Shown piece by piece: positions 9,728 to 19,080 of a stretch of 45,441 nucleotides of DNA. The first letter of the stretch is position 1. The number at the start of each line of letters is the position of its first letter. The notes below the pieces were generated by a model. It saw only the letters and a list, made by a program, of their open reading frames with translations, had not been told where the DNA came from and did no database searches. The position numbers were made by a program, and so were the translations under genes. Source of the stretch: a virus; the IMG/VR virus record IMGVR_UViG_3300018083_000050, positions 1 to 45,441 of that record. The stretch is one strand, 5' to 3'.

Positions 9728-10021
9728 ATGACCAAGTTTATCAGTTCCGTTATCATTGCGCTCCTCCTGAGTGCGACTGTTAATGCTCAGGAGGCTTCGA
9801 AGCAGGAGGTCGATGCTCTGGCCTCACAGATAGCTCAAGTCGTAGCGCAGAACAAGCAGCTTCAGGATCAGATTGCTCAGCTGCGACAGGTCATGGCTCT
9901 GGAGCAGAATAAGAAGACAGGCAAAGAGCTTGTCCAACAGATGAGGGATGCGTGCAAAAAAGAGGGTGCATCCTATAAGGGATTCATCAATCAACCACAA
10001 CCAATTCCGATCTGCAAGTAA
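9728..10021 (+). CDS. Small secreted coiled-coil protein
   Basis: The 97-residue product has a signal peptide (MTKFISSVIIALLLSATVNA, cleavage near residue 20). A heptad-rich Gln/Leu/Ala coiled coil follows (about residues 25-63), then a basic end with two cysteines (C76, C96) that could form a disulfide in the periplasm. GGGAGATAG precedes the ATG. It is the last of four consecutive exported-type genes before the scaffold gene. It could be a periplasmic assembly factor for the large exported protein, a trimerising partner, or an outer-type spanin-like subunit. No lipobox is seen, which argues against the last option. Confidence 0.82.
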   Translation: MTKFISSVIIALLLSATVNAQEASKQEVDALASQIAQVVAQNKQLQDQIAQLRQVMALEQNKKTGKELVQQMRDACKKEGASYKGFINQPQPIPICK

Positions 10022-10033
10022 CAGGAGAACATA

Positions 10034-11437
10034 ATGAGATTTCTCGATTTTCTTCAAAAGCATCCTCTCTTTTTTGAGGGAGAGGGTGGTGGTGCGGCTG
10101 GCGATGGGAATCTTGAAGGGGTCGATGATCTCAATCAGGATCTTGCAGCTCTTGAATCAGGTGAAGAAGAATCAGGCGAGGAAGATGAGGAGCTCGAAGA
10201 AGATGACGAGACCCCTACTCGGAAGCCCAAGGAACGGGCGAAGGATGATGGAGAGGAAGACGAAGAGGGGGACGAGGAAGATCCTGATGCTGACGAAGAC
10301 GACGAGGAAACGTCAGACGACGAGGACGAGGAAGAGGAAGAAGATCCAGAGAAAAAGGGAGAGAAGCCTGGTGATGAGGATGCAAAGCCTGTCGTTGTAG
10401 GCCGCCCCACCGCCAAGCAACTCAAGGACGCTGGAGTCTTCAAACAGTTCCCTGCTCTCCGGGAGATGTATTTCAACTACCCGAAATTCCAGGAGCAGTT
10501 TGCGACTCCTGAAGACGCTCAAGTTGTGGTGACGAAAGCGGCTCACTATGACGAAATTGAAGAGCAAGTCCTCGGCGGAAACGTCAAGGGTTTCCTCGAG
10601 ACTGTCAAGGAGGGGAGCGCTGAAGGATACAAGAAGTTTGTGTCCGGGCTGCTTCCTACGATTCGTGAGATGGATGGCGACGCATATTTCCAGAATGCTG
10701 TCGAGCCTATCATCCGCGAGATGGTCTTTCACGCGACGGCACATGGCAAGAAGATTGGTGGCAAAGAGGGTGAAAATCTTATCCGCTCTGCCAAGTGGAT
10801 CTCCAACTATGTATTTGCCGATGGTGGGGAGATCCAGGACATTACAAAGGTCGGTGGGAAACATCCTGCGGAGGTGGCACTCGAGGAAGAACGAGAGAAA
10901 GCTGCCAAGCGGGAACTCGCAAGGGCCTCCGGCGATGTGAATGGTCGTATTGACCGGACACTGAAGATTGCGATTGGGCAGGGCATGAGTAATCGGTTGT
11001 CGGCGATTGAGCGTGAGTTCATTGTGAACAAGACGCTCGACGAGACGATGACCCAGATTAACAAAGACCCCCAATTCGGCACAAGATTTCGGCAATTGTG
11101 GCGTAAAGCCCGAACGTCCGAATACTCCGAGCAGAGTAAAGTGGCGATATACCAAGCGCTCGTCGCCCGCGCCAACCCGCTCGTGAGAGAGATCAGAGAC
11201 AGGCTTACTCGTGAGGCGTTGAAGGGAAAGAAGAAGCCCATCGATGCAACAGGAGAGGAACAGACGAATCAAAAGAAGGTCAAGAAGCGGACATTTGATT
11301 CATCGGGTCGCGGTGGCGGTTCAGGACGTCGCTCTACGGTTCTCGATTCCCGTAAAATCGATTGGAGAAAGACGTCTGACTTGGACATCCTCAGCGACGA
11401 AGGTGGAGATAAGGTCAAGCTGAAGGGCCGTAACTAA
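10034..11437 (+). CDS. Acidic scaffolding-type protein
   Basis: This gene lies immediately upstream of the major capsid gene, the usual place for a scaffold that guides prohead assembly and then leaves. The 467-residue product has an extremely acidic segment (about residues 35-120, long Glu/Asp runs broken by TPTRKPKER), a predicted helical middle and a basic Lys/Arg-rich C-terminal third (around GKKKP and KKVKKRTF). Scaffolds often combine charged helices with a basic C-terminus that contacts the capsid protein, which fits. A strong CAGGAG lies before the ATG. There is no protease motif. The acidic N-terminus could also be an internal DNA-mimicking filler. Confidence 0.82.
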   Translation: MRFLDFLQKHPLFFEGEGGGAAGDGNLEGVDDLNQDLAALESGEEESGEEDEELEEDDETPTRKPKERAKDDGEEDEEGDEEDPDADEDDEETSDDEDEEEEEDPEKKGEKPGDEDAKPVVVGRPTAKQLKDAGVFKQFPALREMYFNYPKFQEQFATPEDAQVVVTKAAHYDEIEEQVLGGNVKGFLETVKEGSAEGYKKFVSGLLPTIREMDGDAYFQNAVEPIIREMVFHATAHGKKIGGKEGENLIRSAKWISNYVFADGGEIQDITKVGGKHPAEVALEEEREKAAKRELARASGDVNGRIDRTLKIAIGQGMSNRLSAIEREFIVNKTLDETMTQINKDPQFGTRFRQLWRKARTSEYSEQSKVAIYQALVARANPLVREIRDRLTREALKGKKKPIDATGEEQTNQKKVKKRTFDSSGRGGGSGRRSTVLDSRKIDWRKTSDLDILSDEGGDKVKLKGRN

Positions 11438-11452
11438 ACAAGGAACGCGACA

Positions 11453-12736
11453 ATGGCTCAAACAGAGGCCCAGGTCGTCGGTGCTGAGCTCGAGAAGACC
11501 AAGACAAAGGTCCCCGTGCTCTTCGACCGCGACGCGTATTTCTACGGGAACATCGAGAAGCGTCCCGTGGATAAGGTCTCGGCTCGCGATATGCGGGTGC
11601 CCTTGGAACTTCGTCCTGGCGGTCGGTTCGGCTATTTCGACCCCGCTGGCGGAGACCTCGGACGTGGCGATGGTCCAACCTTCGACAAGGCGACTGTCTC
11701 CACGGTGCATCTGAAGTTCGCAGTCGAGTGGCAGAAGAAGGCTCAGTGGGCAACCGACGACACGCGCAAGTCGGTGGTCAACTCCTTCCGTCACCTTCTT
11801 GCAAAGTCGATGGGTGAGTTCCGTCGACAGCTCGATTCACAGCTGATGACTGCCGGTGATGGCGTCGTCGCTACCGTGACCTCTGTCGCTACGTCTGGCG
11901 GCAAGGACACGATCACCTGCACGACGGACGGCTATCGGATCCGCCTTCTCCGCTTCGGGCAGTATGTGTCGGTGTATGATTCGACGATCGCCGCCGCTCG
12001 CGCCATCACTCCCGTGTCGCCTGGTGACTCGGAAGGGACGGCTCTCCGTATCGACCTCATCGACATGTCGAACCACAAGTTCCGCGTCTCGGGGACTTAC
12101 ACCTCGATCACGGCAGGCGACAAGGTGGTGGTTGCTGGACTGTCCGGCGCCAACCCTGTGGGTCTTCTCGGGGTCAAATACCATCACAGCGATGCATCGA
12201 CGGGAACGTGGCTCGGGTTCGCAAGGGATGTGACTCCCGAGATTCGCGCCAATCGCGTCAACGCCAATTCTGGCCCGCTCAAGCTGACGTATGCTCGCCT
12301 CTTGGTCAACAAGATTCGCGATCGCGTCGGCCTCGAGAACGGCGTCAAGATGCAGGCGTGGACGCATCCGGCGCAGGTGCAGGGGTTAGAGGAACTCGGA
12401 CAGTCCGTTCAGGTCATCAACCGGACGACCGAGAAGAGCCCGAACCTCGATCTGTATTTCTCAGTCAATTCCATCGCCGGCACGCCCATCAAGGAATCGA
12501 ACTCCTGGGATCGGACCCGTATCGACTGGGTCGTGAACGAAACCTGGGGTCGAGCCGAGATGAACGCACCTGGATACTACGAGGAGGACGGCGTGAAGCT
12601 GTTCCCCGTCCGTGGTGCATCCGGTGGCGTCGCTGCCGCTTCTCTCTTTTACATCGTTGTATCATTCAACACCTTCGTCGACAATCCAGCGATTTGCGGT
12701 TACATCGATTCGCTGGAAGTGCCGTCGGGCTACTGA
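11453..12736 (+). CDS. Major capsid protein (HK97-type fold)
   Basis: The 427-residue product follows the scaffold and precedes a decoration-like gene. It starts with an Ala/Gln/Glu-rich N-arm. A conserved block of large podoviral coat proteins follows: the RDMRVPLELRPGGRFG stretch (about residues 44-59), GGDLGRGDGP (about 66-75) and a spine-helix-like segment around residues 96-127. The middle (about 135-230) is a beta-rich Thr/Ser/Val insertion resembling a surface domain. The C-terminal part (about 250-427) carries P-domain-like strands and WGRAEMNAPGYYEEDG. GC content is much higher than in the fibre genes, with strong codon bias as expected for the most abundant product. AAGGAACGCGACA precedes the ATG. 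Confidence 0.9.
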   Translation: MAQTEAQVVGAELEKTKTKVPVLFDRDAYFYGNIEKRPVDKVSARDMRVPLELRPGGRFGYFDPAGGDLGRGDGPTFDKATVSTVHLKFAVEWQKKAQWATDDTRKSVVNSFRHLLAKSMGEFRRQLDSQLMTAGDGVVATVTSVATSGGKDTITCTTDGYRIRLLRFGQYVSVYDSTIAAARAITPVSPGDSEGTALRIDLIDMSNHKFRVSGTYTSITAGDKVVVAGLSGANPVGLLGVKYHHSDASTGTWLGFARDVTPEIRANRVNANSGPLKLTYARLLVNKIRDRVGLENGVKMQAWTHPAQVQGLEELGQSVQVINRTTEKSPNLDLYFSVNSIAGTPIKESNSWDRTRIDWVVNETWGRAEMNAPGYYEEDGVKLFPVRGASGGVAAASLFYIVVSFNTFVDNPAICGYIDSLEVPSGY

Positions 12737-12749
12737 GGAGACTGCGAAC

Positions 12750-13094
12750 ATGGCATCACCTGCTCTCTGGCCCAACTTCCAGCACCTCGGGACAAAGGAA
12801 CTCGGCATTCACGGAGGCACTGTTGCTTCCGTCGCCGGTCTCCAGCCTGCGGTGACTGGATGGTTGACGGTCGTCTCCGGCACGAACGCGATCACAACCT
12901 TCGGCCTCCCTTACGAGGGATTCGAGGGAACTATCGCGCTTCGTCCAACTGGCGCTTTCACCGGTGCGACTGGTGGAACTGGCACGGCGACGGCGAAAGC
13001 AATTGGTCTGGCGTTCACGGCGGTTGTGGGGAAAATCCTCTTCATGACCTACGACAAGAACTCCGGCCTCTGGTATCCAAGTTACGTGTCCTAG
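12750..13094 (+). CDS. Probable capsid decoration or head-fibre protein
   Basis: The 114-residue product is beta-rich and Gly/Thr/Ala-rich, with few charged residues. It sits 13 bases after the major capsid gene with TGAGGAGACTGCG ahead of the ATG, and a strong intrinsic terminator follows it. Position, size and composition suit a decoration or cement protein expressed with the capsid, but no diagnostic motif is seen. The reading frame is open further upstream (to about 12612), but that would lie inside the capsid gene. The start at ATG 12750 is therefore chosen from the ribosome-binding site and spacing. Confidence 0.75.
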   Translation: MASPALWPNFQHLGTKELGIHGGTVASVAGLQPAVTGWLTVVSGTNAITTFGLPYEGFEGTIALRPTGAFTGATGGTGTATAKAIGLAFTAVVGKILFMTYDKNSGLWYPSYVS

Positions 13095-13119
13095 TCGAAA
13101 ACTGGGATGCGTGATAGGT

Positions 13120-13156
13120 GGTGGGAGGGGAGTGGTTGCCCCTCCTGCCATCTTTT
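13120..13156 (+). terminator. Intrinsic terminator after the capsid genes
   Basis: Bases 13120-13130 pair with 13139-13149 around an 8-base loop: 11 pairs, two of them G-U and most of the rest G-C. ATCTTTT follows at 13150-13156. This is a textbook rho-independent terminator downstream of the capsid and decoration genes. It would limit read-through into the connector and tail genes, or set their ratio. Confidence 0.8.
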
Positions 13157-13165
13157 AGAGGGATT

Positions 13166-13750
13166 ATGAACGAATCACGGACCGGACACAATATCACAGA
13201 CCTCATAGTAATCGAGGGCATCAACAAGAAGTTAGCTGAGTTTGGCTCTACTCTTGATGGGCGTCCACTCTTTCGAATCGCATGGACTAGCGATCAGCAC
13301 GAAAAGAGAATTGGATGGCATGAGGAGTATAGCCCGTCAGGTAACATCTTTATCAGGAAGTGGTTTGGGATGAAAGACTGTCTCAAATATTCCTACTGTA
13401 TGCATCGGTGGGCACTGGAGCGTTTGACGTTTCTCGGCGATAACAAGATCATGGAGATGGAGATTGAAGGCGCCAGAAATGGAACCTACGAGCTCATTTA
13501 TCTTTTCCAAGATCCGCAGGGGAATGCACTTCCTGTTGTCTGGTGGGCAGTTGATCTCATCATGGTCTGTTTGCAGCAGGGGCCAGGATACACCCGTGGG
13601 AATGAACGGGAAGACCTCAGAAAGAAATTCGAGGAGAACGAGGATAAGGAAGTAGAAGCTTATCTAGGAGAGATTGGAAGATCTCCTCTTACGTCATTTG
13701 AGAACTTTGCCTTCCAAGAGTCTCACAAACAGCAGATGTGGAGTAGATAA
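13166..13750 (+). CDS. Conserved-looking structural-region protein, function unknown
   Basis: The start is ATG 13166, preceded by AGAGGG. An upstream in-frame GTG at 13118 would put the terminator hairpin inside the gene, so it is rejected. The 194-residue product has GRPLFRIAW (about residues 32-40), several Trp/Tyr clusters and a charged helical C-terminus (about residues 145-175). Proteins of this kind lie between capsid and tail genes in other podoviruses as I recall them, but I cannot give a function. It overlaps the next gene as TAATG and may be a neck or assembly factor. Confidence 0.78.
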   Translation: MNESRTGHNITDLIVIEGINKKLAEFGSTLDGRPLFRIAWTSDQHEKRIGWHEEYSPSGNIFIRKWFGMKDCLKYSYCMHRWALERLTFLGDNKIMEMEIEGARNGTYELIYLFQDPQGNALPVVWWAVDLIMVCLQQGPGYTRGNEREDLRKKFEENEDKEVEAYLGEIGRSPLTSFENFAFQESHKQQMWSR

Positions 13751-14427
13751 TGTCAACAGCATCACGGCCCAGAGTGAGAGACGTTTCAACAGTTGTATCC
13801 ATCCTTCCCTTTTCTATCAACGAGAGCAAGCCCGGTCTCATTCCGGGAGAGTTCAAGATGGACAAGGTCAAGGCTGGTGACTTTCAGCTTCTCGTTATCG
13901 AGAGGTGCCAGCACGCCGTATACCTGGATGAGTCAAGGCCACGGCTGATCGTGCCTGACCCGTCGGATACGGTGGCGGCATCCATCGTCAACGACTTCAA
14001 GTATTCCAATCATGGATTCGTTTCCGGGGTCGCCGAGCCGGGCCTCTCATGGGTTTACGGAGAGTTCCCGAATACTCCCGAGGGCAAAGCACTCTTCAAG
14101 GCACAGCACGCAGCGGTCCTCCTGGAGATGGAACGCCTCCAGATGAAGTGGTTCGAGACCCTCGTGTTCGCCGCCGACGATGACTGGGCAAAGTATCGAC
14201 GCCATTCTCTGATCACCCCGACTCAACGCTACGCTGCGATGTCGATGGGATTGACCAGCAAGGAATGGCTCATCGAGCAGGAGATCAAGGAAGCCCAGAG
14301 TCGGTGCAAGTTCTGTTTCACGATGGTTGATCCTCGGGCAGTTGTGTGTGCTGGCTGCCACGGTGATCTGACCAAAGAGAAATACTCGAACGTGACCTCT
14401 CCGGCGGCTCAGACAGTAACGAAATAA
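13750..14427 (+). CDS. Zinc-ribbon protein of the head-tail region
   Basis: The 225-residue product has a mixed alpha/beta N-terminal half, a helical segment around residues 115-150 and a C-terminal zinc ribbon: C-K-F-C near residue 190 and C-A-G-C about 15 residues later. Its start overlaps the preceding stop (TAATG), so the two are coupled. The function is not recognised. A zinc-ribbon structural or assembly protein encoded beside the connector genes is the most that can be said. Confidence 0.75.
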   Translation: MSTASRPRVRDVSTVVSILPFSINESKPGLIPGEFKMDKVKAGDFQLLVIERCQHAVYLDESRPRLIVPDPSDTVAASIVNDFKYSNHGFVSGVAEPGLSWVYGEFPNTPEGKALFKAQHAAVLLEMERLQMKWFETLVFAADDDWAKYRRHSLITPTQRYAAMSMGLTSKEWLIEQEIKEAQSRCKFCFTMVDPRAVVCAGCHGDLTKEKYSNVTSPAAQTVTK

Positions 14428-14458
14428 GTTCGCCGGATGAACATTAGGAAGGCGCATA

Positions 14459-15106
14459 ATGGCGACAACAGCGGCAGCAGCGATAACACTCGCCCAGTCA
14501 TTACTTCACGACTCTGCGGGTATCAGCTACACAACAGCGAAACTCCTCCCACTGCTTGCGAAGGCGTATCGGGAGCTCCAGGTTAAGCTGACGAAAGCTG
14601 GGATATCGACTGCCCGTGAAGCGTCGACTTCCCAGACTGTGTTAGCCAATGTCGTCGCTTTGACTGACGGTGCTGGCCTTCCAAATAATTTCCTTTATCC
14701 TGTCGAGTTGAAGGAGAGGGGAAACACGTCGGAGCAATGGTCGACGATGACAGAGTATAACTGGGAGCCGGACTTCGAGCGAGCTACGACTCTCCGTTAT
14801 TACTCTTTTAGGGAGGAACAGATTCATTTCGTCGGGGCTACCACAGATCGACTCCTCTACATGAAGTATTGGAAGTCACTGACGCCAATTACTGCGGACA
14901 CAACTCCACTTGAAATTGCTGATAGTGACATCTATCTTGCTTCTAGAACTGCTGCCATTGCCGCTCTGGTTCTTGGTGAGAATCCTACAAGGGCTACGGC
15001 GCTCAATCAGGACGCACAGCTTCTCTGGGAGGATCTCAAAGGGATCAGAGTAAAGGGCAGACAATCTATGCCGGTCCGAAGGAGAGTTAATCGTTACCGT
15101 CAGTGA
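14459..15106 (+). CDS. Probable head-tail connector (adaptor) protein
   Basis: The 215-residue product is largely helical at its N-terminus (Ala-rich, with LLPLLAKAYRELQVKL at about residues 30-45). It has a central beta segment (PVELKERG, WEPDFER) and returns to helices near residues 160-200. It ends in a basic Arg-rich tail (MPVRRRVNRYRQ). Helical adaptors that sit under the portal have this organisation, and the gene lies between capsid and nozzle-like genes. The assignment rests mainly on position. AGGAAGG lies ahead of the ATG. Confidence 0.65.
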   Translation: MATTAAAAITLAQSLLHDSAGISYTTAKLLPLLAKAYRELQVKLTKAGISTAREASTSQTVLANVVALTDGAGLPNNFLYPVELKERGNTSEQWSTMTEYNWEPDFERATTLRYYSFREEQIHFVGATTDRLLYMKYWKSLTPITADTTPLEIADSDIYLASRTAAIAALVLGENPTRATALNQDAQLLWEDLKGIRVKGRQSMPVRRRVNRYRQ

Positions 15107-15146
15107 CCTTTCTGTTTGACTGGGCGATTGCCCTGGAAGGAACCAA

Positions 15147-15794
15147 ATGTCTGTTCTCACGAAACTCACTGCTGCAAGCTATCAGGCCGACCTTACTGCT
15201 CGCATTCGCAATGCACTGAGGTCAATCACCGGGAGTGGCGCTCCTGTCGATGGAACGGATGGAGCTGGGTATGCTGGTCCTGGCTCCGAATACATCGACA
15301 TCGTTACTGGGTTCTCCTACTACAACGTCGGAACAAAAGCTGCTCCAATCTGGCTTCAGAGGGAGGCAGGTCAGACCAGAGTCGTATCTGGGACGATCAG
15401 TTCTGCCTTCATCACCGGCACGTCGGCAGGACAGCTCGGCCACGCAAACGGTTACGAGATGGTCGCCGCTGCGGGTGCTCACATCGTCAATGACTGGATC
15501 TCAACCATCCTGATCAACGACTTCGGCGTCGCGGCATACACGGGCGGTGGCAACACGACCATCAACATCGGCGGCGGTGGCGCGGCTCTATCTGGTCTGG
15601 TCAGCAATGCCAACTTCATCCAGGCAGCTGCGGACAAGATCATCAAGTTCGTGCCTCTCGCAGCGACCTTCCTTACAATCACCGAGAACACTGGGATCAA
15701 TCTGGTGACGGCATCAGCTCCGACCAATCCTGGCACGGCGGTTGGAGTCTTCCGATTCATCACGCTCTATCGTCAGGTTGCTACCGGACTGTAA
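15147..15794 (+). CDS. Beta-rich structural protein, function unknown
   Basis: The 215-residue product is Gly/Ala/Thr-rich with a short helical N-terminus (residues 1-30). It has probable beta strands in the middle and a glycine-rich turn (about residues 133-147, GGGNTTINIGGGG). GGAAGGAACC precedes the ATG. It sits between the connector candidate and the nozzle-like gene, so a head completion, decoration or short tail component is likely. No family was recognised. Confidence 0.72.
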   Translation: MSVLTKLTAASYQADLTARIRNALRSITGSGAPVDGTDGAGYAGPGSEYIDIVTGFSYYNVGTKAAPIWLQREAGQTRVVSGTISSAFITGTSAGQLGHANGYEMVAAAGAHIVNDWISTILINDFGVAAYTGGGNTTINIGGGGAALSGLVSNANFIQAAADKIIKFVPLAATFLTITENTGINLVTASAPTNPGTAVGVFRFITLYRQVATGL

Positions 15795-15797
15795 ACC

Positions 15798-17654
15798 ATG
15801 AGAGATCATGAGGTCAAGCGGATAACTCGGTTTCGTGGTCTCCATCTCAATGGGGAGGAAGAGGTCTGTCCGTTAGACTTCTCCCTCTCCTGTTCTAATC
15901 TGGAGTTTACTAAAAGAGGATTCAGGACAAGGATAGGTAGCACCCTCGACTATTCGATTGCCAGTGTTCGTAGAGCTGCAATCTTCCGTATCCCAGGACA
16001 GGCACAGAGACTTCTTATCCTCAATAGCGTAGGAGAACTATTCGACTCGACAAACCTTGGCGTGCCTATCCTGACCATCGGCGCAATGACCGACTTCTCA
16101 GTGGTAGTGATGTATGGTCGTGCTTATATCACCCCCCATGATGGTAAAGTCGGATTGCCTGGAGAGATAGTCTATGTTTACACTGGGGCAGGAACCGCCA
16201 GACCCGCAGCAGGAACTTCTCCGACAGGCTTTACTCTTACAGCTGCGAACTCTCCTAACTCTGGAAAGGTTGAGGCTGGAATTCATCTCATTGGGGTATC
16301 CTATATTACCAATACGGGATTTATTACAAAGCCCTCAGGATTTGTTTCTATTACAAATATTGGGGCCAGGAAGCTTGACATTAGTAACATCGGAACCGGA
16401 CCGGCTTATGTCGTTGCTAGAGTGCTTGTATCTACTAAAATCGTTGCAAGCTTTAATGGAGACTTCATTAACCAGACTTACTATCTCATCCCTGGCGGAC
16501 AAATAGACAATAACGTCTCAACTACCCTCACTGTCGATTACTACGATGCGGACCTAGTTCAGGATGCCTCCTTCCTCCTTGAGCAATTGGAAGAGATCCC
16601 TGCTGGAGTTTGTATCACGAACTATAATAGTCGGCTTTGCGTGGGCGGATCAGACGCTGAGCAATCAACTGTTTGGATTTCTAAGAAGGGTGATCCTGAG
16701 TCTGTAGATGCAGCAGAAGGATTCCTTGAAGTCAATCCTGGTGATGCGGGAGCTGGCGTCAGGAATATGTATACCTACAGAACTCAGCTAATTATCAACA
16801 AGAGTCAGCGAACTTACTACACTGTTGACAATGACCAGAATGCAGTGTTTTGGAAGCCAGATAATCTTGATGCTTCCCACGGTTCTGAGTGTCATGGTGT
16901 AGGAAAGATTCTGGACTTTGGTGAGACCATTGAGGACAAGACCATTGTAGCGACTCGCTCTGGTCTTCGTCTATTCAATGGCACATACGCAACGATTCCC
17001 CTCACAGTCAACATTGACGATCTGTGGAGCAGAATCAATAAGAAATACTTCCACACTGTAGAGGTAGCTGTCGATTCTGAGCATTCTATGATCTATGTGA
17101 ATGCTCCAATTGATGGGCAGACCTCTCCTAGTGTCGTCTTAGTTGGCGATTTTAAGGAAGGCCTAGACAGTGAGAACATAAAGTGGTGTCCTTGGTCATT
17201 TCCAATCTCGGCTCAGACTATCGTAGTCGATGAGACCTTCGCCACAGAAGAACCAGTATTGAAGATTGGAGCCTATACTGGGAATATCTACAAGATGGAT
17301 CCGACTGCTACTTCAGACTTTGGGTATGCAATTGATAACTTCTATCAGTTTGCTTTAATCCCGAGTGACCTAGCAGAAGATACAGAGGAAGGAATATATC
17401 ATTTCGCTGGTGTCATACTAAACATCAATGGAGCAGGGGATCTTCTCATTAGTGGTAGGAATCAGAATGCAGCCTCCTTATTTACTGCCACTCCGATTAC
17501 ATTATCAATCGTCAAAGGAATAGACGAGGCAAGATTATTCGATTTTACAGGACAGAAATGTTCTATACTCATCCGCATGGCTTCAATCAATGAATACATG
17601 ATAGTTAGTAAGTTCGGACTCCTGACCACTTGGCTCTGGGCGGACCATGCCTGA
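15798..17654 (+). CDS. Probable tail nozzle / tail tubular protein (beta-propeller-like)
   Basis: The 618-residue product is almost entirely beta, with repeating strand patterns. These include YGRAYITPHDG near residue 100, YNSRLCVGGSD near 275 and a similar blade around residues 330-460 (RSGLRLFNGTY). This is the pattern of short-tail nozzle proteins, whose core is a propeller that opens on infection. Order (connector, then this gene, then an FN3 tail protein) supports the call. It overlaps the next gene by 8 bases. Confidence 0.68.
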   Translation: MRDHEVKRITRFRGLHLNGEEEVCPLDFSLSCSNLEFTKRGFRTRIGSTLDYSIASVRRAAIFRIPGQAQRLLILNSVGELFDSTNLGVPILTIGAMTDFSVVVMYGRAYITPHDGKVGLPGEIVYVYTGAGTARPAAGTSPTGFTLTAANSPNSGKVEAGIHLIGVSYITNTGFITKPSGFVSITNIGARKLDISNIGTGPAYVVARVLVSTKIVASFNGDFINQTYYLIPGGQIDNNVSTTLTVDYYDADLVQDASFLLEQLEEIPAGVCITNYNSRLCVGGSDAEQSTVWISKKGDPESVDAAEGFLEVNPGDAGAGVRNMYTYRTQLIINKSQRTYYTVDNDQNAVFWKPDNLDASHGSECHGVGKILDFGETIEDKTIVATRSGLRLFNGTYATIPLTVNIDDLWSRINKKYFHTVEVAVDSEHSMIYVNAPIDGQTSPSVVLVGDFKEGLDSENIKWCPWSFPISAQTIVVDETFATEEPVLKIGAYTGNIYKMDPTATSDFGYAIDNFYQFALIPSDLAEDTEEGIYHFAGVILNINGAGDLLISGRNQNAASLFTATPITLSIVKGIDEARLFDFTGQKCSILIRMASINEYMIVSKFGLLTTWLWADHA

Positions 17655-19080
17655 TATTAGTGCCAAAGTATTAGGCGAAATTGCTCCTATTAGGCGTGAA
17701 GATCCGCGTCTCTATAATGCTTTGGAGTTGCTCAATAAGCAGGTCCTTAGCCTTACAATTGACGTAGAAGGTTTGGATGCTTCGACTAGCCTGGACCCGA
17801 CAGGTGGAGAGGAACCACCGGATACTCCTACAGGTTTCACTGCTTTCTCTACTGGGAGGGCAGTTCGTTTCAATTGGGTGGCTACAGTCGGGGCTACATT
17901 TTACGAGGTAAGACAAGGGTCATCTTGGGATTCTGCATCATTCAAATTCAAGACGGTTAACACTCAAGCTGACATAGACCCTCTCCTATACGGGACTTAT
18001 ATCTTCCTTCTCAAATCGATAGACTTAGACAATAACTATTCTGAATCTGCGATCGCTGTAGGATTCACAGTTCCTCTTATCTCTGGCGTCCCCATTTCGC
18101 CACAGGTAATTGACAACAACGTCCTTCTCTATTGGACTGAGCCGCCATCTACATTCATCATCGACCATTATGACATCTATAAGAACGGGACAAAGATTGG
18201 AAATTCTCGAGGGACATTCGCATCAGTCTTTGAGTCAACCGCAGGAGTCTACACCTACAAGATCATCGCAGTTGATATCGCAGGGAATGAGAGCGCTAAC
18301 TCAGAAGTATCAGTAACAGTTAACCAGCCGCCAGACTTCATCCTTGAAGCTACCCATCTTAGTATTTTTGACGGGACCCTCAACAATGTAATCTTGGAGA
18401 CAGGAACAGGTATCCCCGATAAATTGGTAGGTCCGGTCGATACATCCAAGACCTGGTCTGACCACTTTACGGACAATAGCTGGACCACTATTCAAGATCA
18501 GATTGATGCGGGCTATCCCTATTATGGGCAACCCTCGAAAACAACAGGAACTCCTCCAGGTTACTATGAGGAGAAGATTGATTTTGGAACCATCTTCTCG
18601 GCTACGATTGCGACGGCGACCTTCAATTTCAATCAGGTCCATGTCGGCCATGACGTTACAATCGTTGTCAAGATGGCCTGGTCGGATGATGACATAACTT
18701 ATACCTCCTTCACATCTGGCGCGGTTCAGTTTGTGACGAACATGCGCTATTTGAAGGTGAGGCTAGAGTTCAATCCGGCAGATGATCATGCGTTGATTGA
18801 AGTCTTCAACTTTGTCGTTACCATCCAAACCAAACGTGAGAATGATGGCGGCGAAGTAGATGCACTCTCAACGGATGTAGGTGGAACATCAGTAGCTTTC
18901 ACTAAGGACTTCAAGGATATCGAAACGGTTACTGCTACAGTGAAAGATATCGTGCAGTATATCGTAGTCGTAGATTTCGTCGATGTGCCAGACCCAACAG
19001 GTTTCTCAGTCTACGTTTTCAATACGGCAGGAACTAGAGTCTCCAAAACTGTTGAGTGGCACGCAAGGGGAGTCGTATGA
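17647..19080 (+). CDS. Tail protein with two fibronectin type III domains
   Basis: The 477-residue product has an N-terminal segment (about residues 1-55) and two FN3-like domains: about 57-140, ending in YSESAIAVGF, and about 145-228, containing DHYDIYKNG and ending in NESANSEVSVTV. A beta domain follows at about 240-400, with WSDHFTD and YYEEKIDFG, resembling discoidin-type carbohydrate-binding folds. A final beta domain closes the protein. FN3 modules are frequent in phage tail tips and fibres. It overlaps both neighbours (8 bases before, ATGA after). Confidence 0.75.
   Translation: MPDISAKVLGEIAPIRREDPRLYNALELLNKQVLSLTIDVEGLDASTSLDPTGGEEPPDTPTGFTAFSTGRAVRFNWVATVGATFYEVRQGSSWDSASFKFKTVNTQADIDPLLYGTYIFLLKSIDLDNNYSESAIAVGFTVPLISGVPISPQVIDNNVLLYWTEPPSTFIIDHYDIYKNGTKIGNSRGTFASVFESTAGVYTYKIIAVDIAGNESANSEVSVTVNQPPDFILEATHLSIFDGTLNNVILETGTGIPDKLVGPVDTSKTWSDHFTDNSWTTIQDQIDAGYPYYGQPSKTTGTPPGYYEEKIDFGTIFSATIATATFNFNQVHVGHDVTIVVKMAWSDDDITYTSFTSGAVQFVTNMRYLKVRLEFNPADDHALIEVFNFVVTIQTKRENDGGEVDALSTDVGGTSVAFTKDFKDIETVTATVKDIVQYIVVVDFVDVPDPTGFSVYVFNTAGTRVSKTVEWHARGVV

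Noticed and set aside
10313-11272. Long minus-strand open frame opposite the scaffold
   Set aside because: It is antisense to a well-supported gene, lacks a good start signal, and its residues look like the complement of an acidic-rich coding strand.
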